A stretch of 13,325 bases of DNA from Pseudomonadota bacterium (GCA_023436945.1 JAEZHG010000004.1:1-13325), one strand, 5' to 3'; shown: positions 1-9,099, counted from the first letter of the stretch. Translations and numbers: made by a program. The notes: generated from the sequence alone by a model not told the origin.

Positions 1-649
1 GCTCATAGGTCTGGCCAGCGGTTTCGGTCTGGGTGGCGCAGCGGGCGATAGCCTCGGCCACATCGGTCACAGCCACCGGCTGGATGCGGGTCTCGCCGCC
101 GCCGATCAGCGGCAGGGCCGGCATACGGGCCGCCATGGTGCCGAAACGGTTCAGGAACTGGTCTTCCTTGCCGAAGATGATCGACGGACGCACGATCACG
201 GCGCTCGGGAACAGCTGGCGCACGACGATCTCGGCTTCGCCCTTGGTGCGGGCGTAGTCGGCGTCTGCATCGGCGTCTGCACCGATGGCCGAAACCTGAA
301 CCAGTTGCTTTACGCCAGCCGCAGCCGCAGCTTCGGCGACGTTAAAGGCACCGGCAACGTGCAGGGCGTCGAACTTGCGACCGCCGGTTTCGTACAGGAT
401 GCCCACCAGATTGATGGCAGCATCGGCACCGGCCATGGCCGCAGCCACCTGTTCCTTGTTGTTGATGTCGCACAGGGTCAGTTGAACCTGACCGACATCG
501 CCCGCCATGCGCAGTTCATAGGCCAGCGCAGGCTTGCGAACGGCGATGCGCACGCGCCAGCCGCGACGTGCCATTGCGCGGGCGACTTGCGCGCCCACAA
601 AGCCCGAGCCACCGAAGATCGTTACCAGACCGGGAGCAAGTTCAGCCAT
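1..649 (-). CDS. NDUFA9-like (complex I 39-kDa subunit family) NAD(P)-binding protein, partial
   Basis: The gene starts at ATG 649-647 and runs off the left edge, leaving 216 codons. An N-terminal Rossmann motif GGSGFVG (residues 13-19) follows a short beta strand. The SDR-type pair Tyr132 and Lys136 (YARTK) follows VSAIGAD, and the stretch VRPSIIFGKEDQFLNRF (about 153-169) is typical of the atypical short-chain dehydrogenases related to the NDUFA9 subunit of respiratory complex I. The visible end, AGQTYE, is where this family usually continues into a GG-rich strand, so perhaps a third of the protein is missing. Family members bind NADPH. In bacteria their role is not settled (complex I association, quinone biosynthesis or general NAD(P)-dependent epimerase/reductase), so no substrate is assigned. 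A GGAG lies about 12 nt upstream of the start, a rather long spacing. An unusual Asp-Ala repeat sits just before the active-site Tyr. Confidence 0.85.
   Translation of the reverse strand, partial: MAELAPGLVTIFGGSGFVGAQVARAMARRGWRVRIAVRKPALAYELRMAGDVGQVQLTLCDINNKEQVAAAMAGADAAINLVGILYETGGRKFDALHVAGAFNVAEAAAAAGVKQLVQVSAIGADADADADYARTKGEAEIVVRQLFPSAVIVRPSIIFGKEDQFLNRFGTMAARMPALPLIGGGETRIQPVAVTDVAEAIARCATQTETAGQTYE
258..281. repeat. Perfect 12-bp tandem duplication inside the NDUFA9-like gene
   Basis: The plus strand carries TCGGCGTCTGCA twice in tandem, at 258-269 and 270-281. On the coding (minus) strand it encodes an alternating Ala-Asp run immediately before the YxxxK motif. The surrounding family motif keeps its usual spacing. 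Confidence 0.9.
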
Positions 650-753
650 TATCTTAAGGCTCCAACACCAAGCCCCGGACGCGACAGGCACCCGGAGACA
701 TAATCCTATGTCGTGGGCCTTAACCGATGCGGGCCACACTCGCAACGCATGGC

Positions 754-780
754 GGGCCTGTGACCGAATTTGTCAGGCCC
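754..780. repeat. Inverted repeat / potential hairpin
   Basis: GGGCCTG (754-760) is the reverse complement of CAGGCCC (774-780). An alternative pairing extends the stem with GAC (762-764) against GTC (772-774) around a short bulge and an AT-rich loop. No T tract follows on either strand, so it does not look like an intrinsic terminator. It could be a hairpin in a 5' leader or a binding site. Confidence 0.45.
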
Positions 781-831
781 AAGGTCTAGTGTCGGCGGGC
801 TTTGAAGCGGGTTGGCGTCGCACTGTGCGCT

Positions 832-856
832 CTTTGCATCAGTAGGTGTTGCAAAG
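832..856. promoter_or_regulatory. Dyad CTTTGCA-N11-TGCAAAG, possible operator
   Basis: CTTTGCA (832-838) and TGCAAAG (850-856) are perfect reverse complements separated by 11 nt, giving a 25-bp dyad centred about 160 bp upstream of the small exported-protein gene. Such spacing fits a dimeric regulator. The half-site shares TTTGCA with the palindrome in front of fadH (6983-7002), though the spacing differs. No function is shown. Confidence 0.35.
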
Positions 857-1001
857 TGGTGGTATGTAACGATCCAGCCGGAACCAACTGTCGTATCCCT
901 GACTCCTTACTCGAGTATGGCACAGGAGACGGCGCGGTACCGGACGCGTTCAAAGTCTCTGTTTCCCCCCTCCTGCGCCCGACGGGCTGAAAGGTTGAGA
1001 G

Positions 1002-1421
1002 ATGATCGTGGTGTTGGCCAGTCTGCTGATTGCAGGTGTCCAGACTTCTGCGCCCGCCACCGTGCGTGCGGAGGTGCCCGCTGCCACGCGTCTTCGCGTT
1101 CACCCGCCAGTCACCCGCCGAGAGATTATGGTCGAGGTACCGGCCAACCTGCGTGAACCGGCGATCTGTTTCTCGCACATGGAGCTTCTGATGGAGAAGC
1201 TGAGCGCGGTGGGCGAGGAATCTGACATGCGCGTGGTGATGGTTCAGGAATACTGGGAATCGCGGATGCCTGATCCCGATAGCGATGCTGCGCTGGATGG
1301 CGAGATCATTACCCGTATCAAGAACAGTCTGGACCAGACATCCCGCGCTGATCCGAACGAATATATCCGTCAGCTTCAGGGCTGCGTTACCGAAGCCGCC
1401 GCCGCCGGCGCGCTGGATTAA
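1002..1421 (+). CDS. Small putative exported protein, unrecognised family
   Basis: 139 aa. AAGG at 991-994, 7 nt before the ATG, supports this start. The N-terminus (residues 1-16, VVLASLLIAGV core) is hydrophobic and followed by APATVRA, so cleavage near Ala19 or Ala23 is plausible, though the n-region has no positive charge and the signal is weak. The rest is soluble and acidic, with a predicted helical stretch around 57-85 (HMELLMEKL...) and two cysteines, Cys56 and Cys128, that could form a disulfide in the periplasm. I recognise no family. It is flanked by a long upstream non-coding region and a strong terminator, so it is probably transcribed alone. A coding role is supported by the ribosome binding site, the clean stop followed directly by a terminator and the export-like N-terminus. 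No function is proposed. Confidence 0.7.
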   Translation: MIVVLASLLIAGVQTSAPATVRAEVPAATRLRVHPPVTRREIMVEVPANLREPAICFSHMELLMEKLSAVGEESDMRVVMVQEYWESRMPDPDSDAALDGEIITRIKNSLDQTSRADPNEYIRQLQGCVTEAAAAGALD

Positions 1422-1437
1422 GCCGCTTCAGAGATAA

Positions 1438-1473
1438 AAAAGCCCCGCGCTGGAAATCCGGCGCGGGGCTTTT
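1438..1473. terminator. Bidirectional rho-independent terminator between convergent genes
   Basis: A 13-bp perfect stem pairs 1438-1450 with 1461-1473 (GCCCCGCGC / GCGCGGGGC core). The inner bases TGG/CCG can extend it around an AAAT loop. The plus strand ends in TTTT; the minus strand ends in a six-T run (A 1436-1441 on plus). It lies 16 bp after the plus-strand stop and about 22 bp after the minus-strand peptidase stop, so it can serve both. Confidence 0.9.
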
Positions 1474-1495
1474 CCTATGGGAGAGACGGCGCTGC

Positions 1496-3523
1496 CTAGT
1501 TGGCCGGGCGGCCAACCACAGCATCAACCGAGGTTGTCGTCACCGGATGGTAGAGCGGGCGTGCCTTGGCATAGATGCGGCGGGCGTGTGCCTTGCCCCA
1601 GTCACCTTGCGACCACAGGGTGTTGAACAGCGGCAGCACGAATTTGCGACGGCCCATGTGGGTCAGGAACTCTTCAGCCGAAGCCACTGACGGCTCATAG
1701 CGGTGGGCCAGCGCCATCTGCAGCCATGCGAAGCGGACCTCGGCATTGCCTTCCTCGTTCAGCTTCAGCGTCTGTTCGAGATCGGCCAGCAGGGTAGAGC
1801 TACCCGTATCGTGGCCATGAGCCACAGGCGGCTGCCAGTTCAGGAAGTGCTGGCGCTGCTGGGTGTTCCAGCCCGACCACGGAATGTCAGCGGCCTTGCT
1901 GCGACCCGAGAAGAAGCTCTCGGCAGCCTGATCCACCACCGTAAAGGCGTTGGAGACCGGAGCCACCGCATTGGACGGCAGACCCGGCTGATGGATCCAT
2001 TGTTCCATCATCAGGTCGGCTTCCAGCTTGGCATCGCCCTTGATCAGGTGGGTGCGGATATCTTCGAGGAAGCGGTCGGTGGTCATCGGACGCCACGCAT
2101 TGCGCTCGAAATAACCGCGCATCCACACATCGAACTTCTCGCGGCCTGCGATGCGTTCGATCGTACGTAGGAAGGCCGCGCCCTTATCATAGGCGATGGT
2201 GTTCATGCCTTCGTCAGGGTCGCGACCCTCAAGCTCCAGCTTCAGGCGGGTGTCTGCCGGAGCCAGCTCCTTCAGTTCATCCTGAAGACCTGCCCATGCC
2301 AGAACCTGTTCCTGAACCGCAGCGTCATGGCCATAGAGGGCCTCCATGATGCGGTTCTCGAAGTATGAGGTGAAGCCTTCGTTGAGCCAGAAGTCATCCC
2401 ACGTGGCGTTGGTCACGAGGTTGCCCGACCAGCTGTGCGCCAGTTCGTGCGCCACCAGCGACACCAGTGAACGGTCGCCCGCGATGATGGTCGGCGTTGC
2501 GAAGGTCAGCATCGGGTTTTCCATGCCGCCGAACGGGAAGCTGGGCGGCAGGACCAGCAGGTCATAGCGGCCCCACTGATACGGACCATAAAGCGCCTCT
2601 GCGGCATCGATCATCGGGGCGGTCGGTTCAAGCTCGTGGTGCGAACGCTCAAGTTCGCTCGGCTCGGTCCACACGCCGGAGCGCTCGTCGAAGGCCTTGA
2701 AGGCAATGTCGCCCACGCCCAGCGCGATCAGATAGGGCGGCACCGGCTTGTCCAGATTGAAGTACCATGCCGAGCGGCCATCACCCATGGGCGTGGCGTC
2801 CTTGGACAGGCTCTCGGCCGACATCACGGCGCGCAGATTGCCCGGCGTAATGATGCGGGCAGTGTAGGTCTGGCGGATGCCGGGGCTGTCCTGCGTCGGG
2901 ATCCATGTGCGGGTCAGGATCGCCTGACCCTGGCTGAACAGATAGGGGTGCTGGCCACCCGCCGTCTGCTGCGGGGTCAGCCACTGGAGCGCGGCGGCGT
3001 CAGGGCGGGTGGAATATCTGATGACGATTTCGCGTACATCGCCTTCGCTGAAGGCGGGCACGGTGATGGTCAGGGGCTGGCCCTTGATGGCATCGCGCTG
3101 GCCCAGTGCGAACGGAAGGCCGTTGCCGTCCTTGTCGGTGACCGAGCGGATGTCGAGGTTCTTGACGTCTAGCACGACCGAAGTGGCACCGGGCTTGCCC
3201 GTCACAATCAGGTTCGCGAGGCCGGACAGGGTCTTGGCGTCGAAGTCCGCGACCAGATCGAGGTCAACGTGTTTGACGCGGGCCTCGTCAGGGCGGGCAT
3301 AGGAATGGACGTCGCGGACATAGTCCGTCTGGGCCGTGGCACCGTCCTGGATGGCCGCCTTGGTAGCGTTCAGTTGGGCCACATACAGCGCATGGGCATC
3401 AACCGACCTGTGGTAGGTCTGTGGCGCGTTGGTGCTGGAGGTCGTGGCGCAGGCACCTAGGCTGGCAGCCAGTGCAGTCGCGAGAGCAAGGGCAGAAACC
3501 TTGCTGGCCAGACGGAGGTTCAT
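1496..3523 (-). CDS. M1-family metallo-aminopeptidase, leukotriene A4 hydrolase-like, lipoprotein
   Basis: 675 aa from ATG 3523. A TTG 15 nt further upstream is in frame but would sit over the ribosome binding site AAGGAG (3530-3535), so it is not chosen. The N-terminus has a signal with lipobox LGAC, Cys25 being the likely lipidated residue, implying periplasmic membrane anchoring. The zinc site is complete: HELAH at His359/Glu360/His363 and the third ligand Glu382 in NEG, spaced 18 residues. The exopeptidase motif GGMEN is at 332-336, and Tyr445 in AYDKG fits the transition-state tyrosine of this family. An N-terminal beta-saddle domain precedes the catalytic domain. The C-terminal helical part (about 510-650) fits the leukotriene A4 hydrolase C-terminal type. 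Expected role: removal of N-terminal residues from peptides in the periplasm. It lies 65 bp downstream of the MFS exporter stop and may be cotranscribed with it. Lipid epoxide hydrolase activity cannot be judged. Confidence 0.93.
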   Translation of the reverse strand: MNLRLASKVSALALATALAASLGACATTSSTNAPQTYHRSVDAHALYVAQLNATKAAIQDGATAQTDYVRDVHSYARPDEARVKHVDLDLVADFDAKTLSGLANLIVTGKPGATSVVLDVKNLDIRSVTDKDGNGLPFALGQRDAIKGQPLTITVPAFSEGDVREIVIRYSTRPDAAALQWLTPQQTAGGQHPYLFSQGQAILTRTWIPTQDSPGIRQTYTARIITPGNLRAVMSAESLSKDATPMGDGRSAWYFNLDKPVPPYLIALGVGDIAFKAFDERSGVWTEPSELERSHHELEPTAPMIDAAEALYGPYQWGRYDLLVLPPSFPFGGMENPMLTFATPTIIAGDRSLVSLVAHELAHSWSGNLVTNATWDDFWLNEGFTSYFENRIMEALYGHDAAVQEQVLAWAGLQDELKELAPADTRLKLELEGRDPDEGMNTIAYDKGAAFLRTIERIAGREKFDVWMRGYFERNAWRPMTTDRFLEDIRTHLIKGDAKLEADLMMEQWIHQPGLPSNAVAPVSNAFTVVDQAAESFFSGRSKAADIPWSGWNTQQRQHFLNWQPPVAHGHDTGSSTLLADLEQTLKLNEEGNAEVRFAWLQMALAHRYEPSVASAEEFLTHMGRRKFVLPLFNTLWSQGDWGKAHARRIYAKARPLYHPVTTTSVDAVVGRPAN

Positions 3524-3529
3524 CGGCAA

Positions 3530-3535
3530 CTCCTT
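3530..3535 (-). promoter_or_regulatory. Ribosome binding site fixing the peptidase start
   Basis: AAGGAG on the minus strand, 6 nt before ATG 3523. It excludes the in-frame TTG at 3538, which would otherwise add five residues. Confidence 0.85.
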
Positions 3536-3588
3536 CAATCAGATGTTGTCGAAGTGCCCCCGTTCTGGCGCAAAGATCAAGTTACAGC

Positions 3589-4824
3589 TTAGCGATGTGA
3601 ATGCTTGGCCTTGAACAACTTGCCACGCTCGACCCACAGAACCAGCAAAAGCGCCACGATCGACAGGATCGCAAAGCCGATGGTCAGCGGTCGGGTGCTA
3701 CCATCGAAATTCTGGCCGATGGCAAAGCCCAGAAGCGCACCGCCAATGGTGGATATAAAGCCCTGAGCCGACGAGGCGGTGCCTGCGATACGGCCCATGT
3801 TCTCCATCGCCATGGCCCCGAAATTGCCGGCCACAAAGCCGAAGCAGAACATCTTGAAACCCTGCAGGATCGCAAAGATCCAGAGGTTGTCATATCCGGC
3901 ATAGGAGATGGTAGCGTGGATGACGCTGAAGGCGATAAAGCCCAGCAGGGCCGTATGGCTGATCAGTCGCGAGCCCAGTTTCTCGACCAGAGCCGAGTTC
4001 ATCAGCGAGGCCACGGCAATGCCACCTGCGATACCGGCAAACACCAGCGGGAACAGGTTCGGCTGTTCGAACACATCGAAGAATATCTGCTGTGACGAAC
4101 TGATGAAGGCAAACAGCGCACCGGAGATGGCTGTCATGGCCATGGTATAGCCGAGGCTCTGGCGATCGGTCAGGGCCGTGCCGAACGCTTGCATAATCGG
4201 CTTTATGCGGATCGGGCGACGGTTCTCGGGATGCAGGGTCTCCGGCAGGCGAAGACCCGCCCAGACGATGAAGGCCGAGCCGAACAGCGCAAACACCCAG
4301 AAAATCCACTGCCAAGGACCGATCATCAGCACCAGTTGGCCAATCGACGGGGCGAGGATCGGCACACCGAGGAAGACGAGGAAGCTGAGCGACATGACGC
4401 GGGCCATGGTGCGGCCCTCATAGCGGTCACGCACAATAGAAACGGCCAGAACGCGGGTTGTGGCGATGCCGATCCCCATGCCCACACGCGCCATCAGCAG
4501 CAGCGCAAACGAGTGGGAGCAGGCCGCGACCACAGCGAAAATCACATAGATGCTGATACCCGTCAGCAGCACAGGTTTGCGTCCGAAACGGTCCGACAGC
4601 GGGCCATAGAGAAGCTGTGCACCGCCAAAGCCGAGCAGATAGGCCGTAATGATCCACTGGCGGCTGTTTTCGTTGACGACACCGAGGTCTTCGCCAATGG
4701 CCGGAAGTGCGGGAAGCATGGCGTCGATGGCCAAGGCGTTCAGCGCCATCATGATAGCGATCAGGCACACGAACTCGGCGAAACCTGGCCCCTTGGGGCT
4801 AACGGTGTTTGGGGTATGCGTCAT
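3589..4824 (-). CDS. Bcr/CflA-type MFS multidrug exporter
   Basis: 411 aa with about 12 hydrophobic segments, the normal size for the drug/proton antiporter-1 (12-TM) group. TM1 holds LAIDAMLPALP with Asp34, a hallmark of the Bcr/CflA subfamily. The loop after TM2 carries the MFS motif A, GPLSDRFGRKP (about 74-84). The C-terminus is short and basic (KAKHSHR). Known members export bicyclomycin, chloramphenicol, florfenicol or dipeptides/cysteine by proton antiport across the inner membrane; the substrate here is unknown. The region just before the start (ATG 4824) has only a weak ribosome binding site. The lipoprotein aminopeptidase follows on the same strand after a 65-nt gap to its start, suggesting one transcript. 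The gene is divergent from the metallo-beta-lactamase-fold gene, with 113 bp between starts. Confidence 0.9.
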   Translation of the reverse strand: MTHTPNTVSPKGPGFAEFVCLIAIMMALNALAIDAMLPALPAIGEDLGVVNENSRQWIITAYLLGFGGAQLLYGPLSDRFGRKPVLLTGISIYVIFAVVAACSHSFALLLMARVGMGIGIATTRVLAVSIVRDRYEGRTMARVMSLSFLVFLGVPILAPSIGQLVLMIGPWQWIFWVFALFGSAFIVWAGLRLPETLHPENRRPIRIKPIMQAFGTALTDRQSLGYTMAMTAISGALFAFISSSQQIFFDVFEQPNLFPLVFAGIAGGIAVASLMNSALVEKLGSRLISHTALLGFIAFSVIHATISYAGYDNLWIFAILQGFKMFCFGFVAGNFGAMAMENMGRIAGTASSAQGFISTIGGALLGFAIGQNFDGSTRPLTIGFAILSIVALLLVLWVERGKLFKAKHSHR

Positions 4825-4918
4825 GAACTGCTGATGGAGCCTGCGTCCGGTTGACGCAACCCCGCGTAGCCCGCGAACGGAGAATTTGTTCCGACCGTCA
4901 CACTAGGCAGGTCTGCAA

Positions 4919-4934
4919 TTAATGTTAATGTTAA
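4919..4934. repeat. TTAATG-type hexamer repeat abutting a start codon
   Basis: TTAATG occurs at 4919-4924 and 4925-4930, with TTAATA at 4931-4936, directly before ATG 4938. This AT-rich patch contrasts with the GC-rich surroundings in the 113-bp divergent region. It may supply a -10-like element for a transcript with little or no 5' leader, since no Shine-Dalgarno sequence is visible within 20 nt of the start. I saw nothing else clear in this intergenic region. Confidence 0.5.
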
Positions 4935-4937
4935 TAA

Positions 4938-5930
4938 ATGAGCGCAATCAAACCGACACTGACATACTGGGCCGCCGTGGTGTTTATGGCGGTGGTGGTC
5001 ATTGTGTTGGCTGGGGCAACGGCACTGAACCTCCGCCCCTCGATGGATCGCTGGCCCAGTTTAAAGCCCGCCGTCGGGGGCTCTGACAGCGGGATCGAAC
5101 TTCGCTTCATTGGCACAACAGGTGTGGTCATCAGCGATGGCACGGACACGTTGGTTATCGACGGTTTCGTCACTCGCCCATCACTGCAGAAACTGCTGCT
5201 CAGCCGTATCCGCCCTGATGTAGAAGAGGTGCAGACTGTTCGCGCTATGACGGGTGTCGAGACCCTTGGCGCGATCATGGTGACCCACAGCCACTTCGAT
5301 CACGCCATGGACGCTCCCGAATGGGTTCGGCAGGCTGGCGGCGAGATTTGGGGCACCGCCTCGACCCGCAATATCGCCATTGCCGAGGGCATTCACACCG
5401 CGCGGACTGTCAGCGCAGGCCAGTCACGCACGCTTGGCGACTTTAAGGTCAGTTTCTTTGATCTGGCCCATGCGCCCAAGGAACTGATGGGCGGCGAGAT
5501 CGGCGATGATTTCAGCCTGCCGGCCAAGGCGTCTGATTACAAAAGCGGCGGAGGTCTGGGATTTTACTTCGTGCACGGACAATGCCGCATACTGGCTGTC
5601 CCCAGCGCCGGAACGATTCATGCCGATTTGAAGGATTACCCCGCCGATATTGTCCTGCTTTCGATCGGTATGCTCGGCAAGCAGGACGAAGCCTATATCG
5701 AAAACTACTGGCGCAAGGCGGTGGTAGATAGCGGTGCCAAACTGGTCATCGCAGTCCACTGGGACGACTTCACCCGCTCGTTCGAGAAGCCGGTAAAGCC
5801 GTTGCCCTATGCGGTTGATCGTGTGGATGTCGCTATGCGCAAAATCACAGAACTGGCCGGTGACGAGATTTTCGTGGCCTTGCCGGTTCTGTTTGAACCG
5901 CTCGACCTTTCAGCCTCGACGAACTGTTAG
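4938..5930 (+). CDS. Membrane-anchored metallo-beta-lactamase-fold hydrolase (UlaG-like)
   Basis: 330 aa. Residues about 10-31 form a single hydrophobic segment, an uncleaved anchor or signal. The MBL-fold metal motif HSHFDH is at 117-122, with His117, His119, Asp121 and His122. His178 (DLAHAPK) and His274 (VHWDDF) fit the later metal-binding positions. Where many members have an Asp ligand, this one reads VPSAG (222-226), a variant I recall from a subgroup of UlaG-like proteins. The substrate is unknown. The chosen ATG (4938) has no Shine-Dalgarno. Two upstream out-of-frame ATGs (4922, 4928) lie in the TTAATG repeat. Met17 is an alternative start but would cut into the hydrophobic segment. 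The stop overlaps that of the convergent META-like gene, with no terminator between. The gene is probably monocistronic. Confidence 0.85.
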   Translation: MSAIKPTLTYWAAVVFMAVVVIVLAGATALNLRPSMDRWPSLKPAVGGSDSGIELRFIGTTGVVISDGTDTLVIDGFVTRPSLQKLLLSRIRPDVEEVQTVRAMTGVETLGAIMVTHSHFDHAMDAPEWVRQAGGEIWGTASTRNIAIAEGIHTARTVSAGQSRTLGDFKVSFFDLAHAPKELMGGEIGDDFSLPAKASDYKSGGGLGFYFVHGQCRILAVPSAGTIHADLKDYPADIVLLSIGMLGKQDEAYIENYWRKAVVDSGAKLVIAVHWDDFTRSFEKPVKPLPYAVDRVDVAMRKITELAGDEIFVALPVLFEPLDLSASTNC

Positions 5931-6355
5931 CCGCCGCTGACCATCAAGGCGATGCGTTTGCCGTCCTTGTCCAGCAACTCAAGGCCGTCTGGCGAGGTGT
6001 TGAAGCGATCTGCTTTTTCAAGCGTTAGAAGGAAACGGTTCACATCCGGGGCCGAGGTGCACTCAAACGCACCGGTCTGGACATTGGTGATCTCAATGCG
6101 CGGGAAGTCGATCTTGGTGTCGGCATCCCACGGGGTGCCGCACTGGGTTTGGCCCTGAACGAGTTCGCGGTCTTCGGTCAGCTTGAAGGTCGGAACTTCG
6201 CCCTCGATCTGCTTGCCTTCGAAGTCGATAACCGTCCAGTGGTGGTCAAGCAAAGAAGGGGACAGCGGCACGGCCTGTTGTGCCACGGCTTGCAGTGGCA
6301 CGGTAGCGGCCAGCAGACCAACGACAAGAGCAAGCTTCGAAAACTGCGACTTCAT
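5927..6355 (-). CDS. Small secreted META-like (HslJ-related) protein
   Basis: 142 aa. A clear signal peptide (Lys-rich start, hydrophobic core about 8-22, AVA before QQ, cleavage near residue 25) sends it to the periplasm. The mature part resembles the META/HslJ fold: LLDHHWTVIDFEGK near its start, a TQC segment with Cys72, FPRIEIT followed by GAFEC with Cys99, then NRFLLTLEKADRF and GLELLDKDGKRIALM at the end. These match the usual order of strands, the Cys-containing middle and the final hydrophobic strands of that domain. Family functions are mostly unknown (heat- or stress-related, motility in Leishmania homologues), so none is assigned. It lies 39 bp downstream of the padR gene on the same strand and probably shares its transcript. 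A GGGGG run about 8 nt upstream acts as a poor ribosome binding site. Confidence 0.75.
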   Translation of the reverse strand: MKSQFSKLALVVGLLAATVPLQAVAQQAVPLSPSLLDHHWTVIDFEGKQIEGEVPTFKLTEDRELVQGQTQCGTPWDADTKIDFPRIEITNVQTGAFECTSAPDVNRFLLTLEKADRFNTSPDGLELLDKDGKRIALMVSGG

Positions 6356-6394
6356 ACGGATACCCCCAACAAGGTTACGGTCACAATGCAGAGC

Positions 6395-6943
6395 TTAACT
6401 GTTGGGCGTGTCGAGAAGTTCCAGTGCTTCTTCCAAAGTTTCGACCCAGCCGCGCTCGTGGCGAAGGCCTGCCTTCAGGATCATATGGCGTAACTGGCTG
6501 GCGCGGTCGTTCAGGCCCTTGGCGATATCGCGCATCTCGAAAGCTTGGAACTCGGCCAGTTTGGCGCGGTGGTGGTCCAGTCGGGTTTGCAAGGTTTCAC
6601 GCAAGGCCCGTGCGCCGTCATGGCTGTCCAGAACCGCTTCGGCCCTGAGTTTGACCATGAGCGTGTCGCGCAGGACCGGAACGGGTTCTTCTTCGCCCAG
6701 CCATTGGGTCAGCACTTGGCGGCCCTTGGGGAGGACGTGGTAGTTGCGCTTGCGCCCGCGCGCGTCTGCCTCGGCCTCCGACGCGATAATGCCATCGGCT
6801 TCGAGGCGGCCCAGTTCGCGATAAATCTGCTGGTGGCTGGCCTGCCAGAAATGACCAATCGATTTGTCGAAGCGTTTGGCCAGTTCAAGCCCCGATCCGG
6901 GGGATTCTATCAGCGCGGTCAGCAAGGCGTGGGGCAGGGACAT
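6395..6943 (-). CDS. PadR-family transcriptional regulator
   Basis: 182 aa from ATG 6943, giving MSLPHALL, the usual opening of this family. A GTG nine bases upstream overlaps the AGG that serves as ribosome binding site, so it is not preferred. The winged-helix part covers about residues 1-85, with QQIYRELGRLEADGII (38-53) as the conserved helix and RKRNYHVLPKGRQVLTQWL (64-82) as the wing and following strand. The C-terminal half (about 88-175) is helical and matches the Vir-type dimerisation domain of the longer PadR subgroup. PadR proteins are usually repressors that bind palindromes in their own divergent promoter regions and respond to small molecules. The divergent arrangement with fadH, and the palindrome 40 bp upstream, suggest it regulates fadH-NTF2 and itself. 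The ligand is unknown; an acyl-CoA or a related lipid is only a guess. Confidence 0.92.
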   Translation of the reverse strand: MSLPHALLTALIESPGSGLELAKRFDKSIGHFWQASHQQIYRELGRLEADGIIASEAEADARGRKRNYHVLPKGRQVLTQWLGEEEPVPVLRDTLMVKLRAEAVLDSHDGARALRETLQTRLDHHRAKLAEFQAFEMRDIAKGLNDRASQLRHMILKAGLRHERGWVETLEEALELLDTPNS

Positions 6944-6951
6944 GGTTTGCA

Positions 6952-6954
6952 CCT
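6952..6954 (-). promoter_or_regulatory. Weak ribosome binding site fixing the padR start
   Basis: AGG on the minus strand, 8 nt before ATG 6943. It overlaps an in-frame GTG (6952), arguing that the GTG is not the start. Confidence 0.55.
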
Positions 6955-6982
6955 AACCGGTTTCCTGACACTGCGGCAATAG

Positions 6983-9073
<2,091 letters not shown>

Positions 9074-9084
9074 GGCACGATGGG

Positions 9085-9092
9085 AAGGGAGG
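9085..9092 (+). promoter_or_regulatory. Strong ribosome binding site of the NTF2-like gene
   Basis: AAGGGAGG, 7 nt before ATG 9100, in the 26-bp gap after fadH. A good site of its own suggests efficient translation from the fadH transcript. Confidence 0.85.
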
Positions 9093-9099
9093 CCCGTAA

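Larger units (their letters stand above)
650..1001. other. Non-coding divergent intergenic region (352 bp)
   Basis: This stretch separates the start of the minus-strand NDUFA9-like gene from the start of the plus-strand small exported protein, so it must hold both promoters. I see no convincing coding frame, tRNA or rRNA: the open frames overlap each other on both strands and lack ribosome binding sites. It holds two dyad repeats (754-780 and 832-856). No clear -35/-10 pair could be picked with confidence. Confidence 0.6.

Noticed and set aside
305..845. Plus-strand frames antisense to the NDUFA9-like gene and into the intergenic region
   Set aside because: They overlap a well-supported gene or each other, have no ribosome binding site and no recognisable motif.
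4919..4934. CtrA-like binding site (TTAA-N7-TTAA) before the MBL-fold gene
   Set aside because: The TTAA copies are spaced 2 or 8 bases apart, not 7. The half-sites come from the hexamer repeat.
4922..5083. Short out-of-frame reading frame starting at the ATG within the TTAATG repeat
   Set aside because: It runs within the MBL-fold gene, has no ribosome binding site and gives a Gly-rich, low-information peptide.
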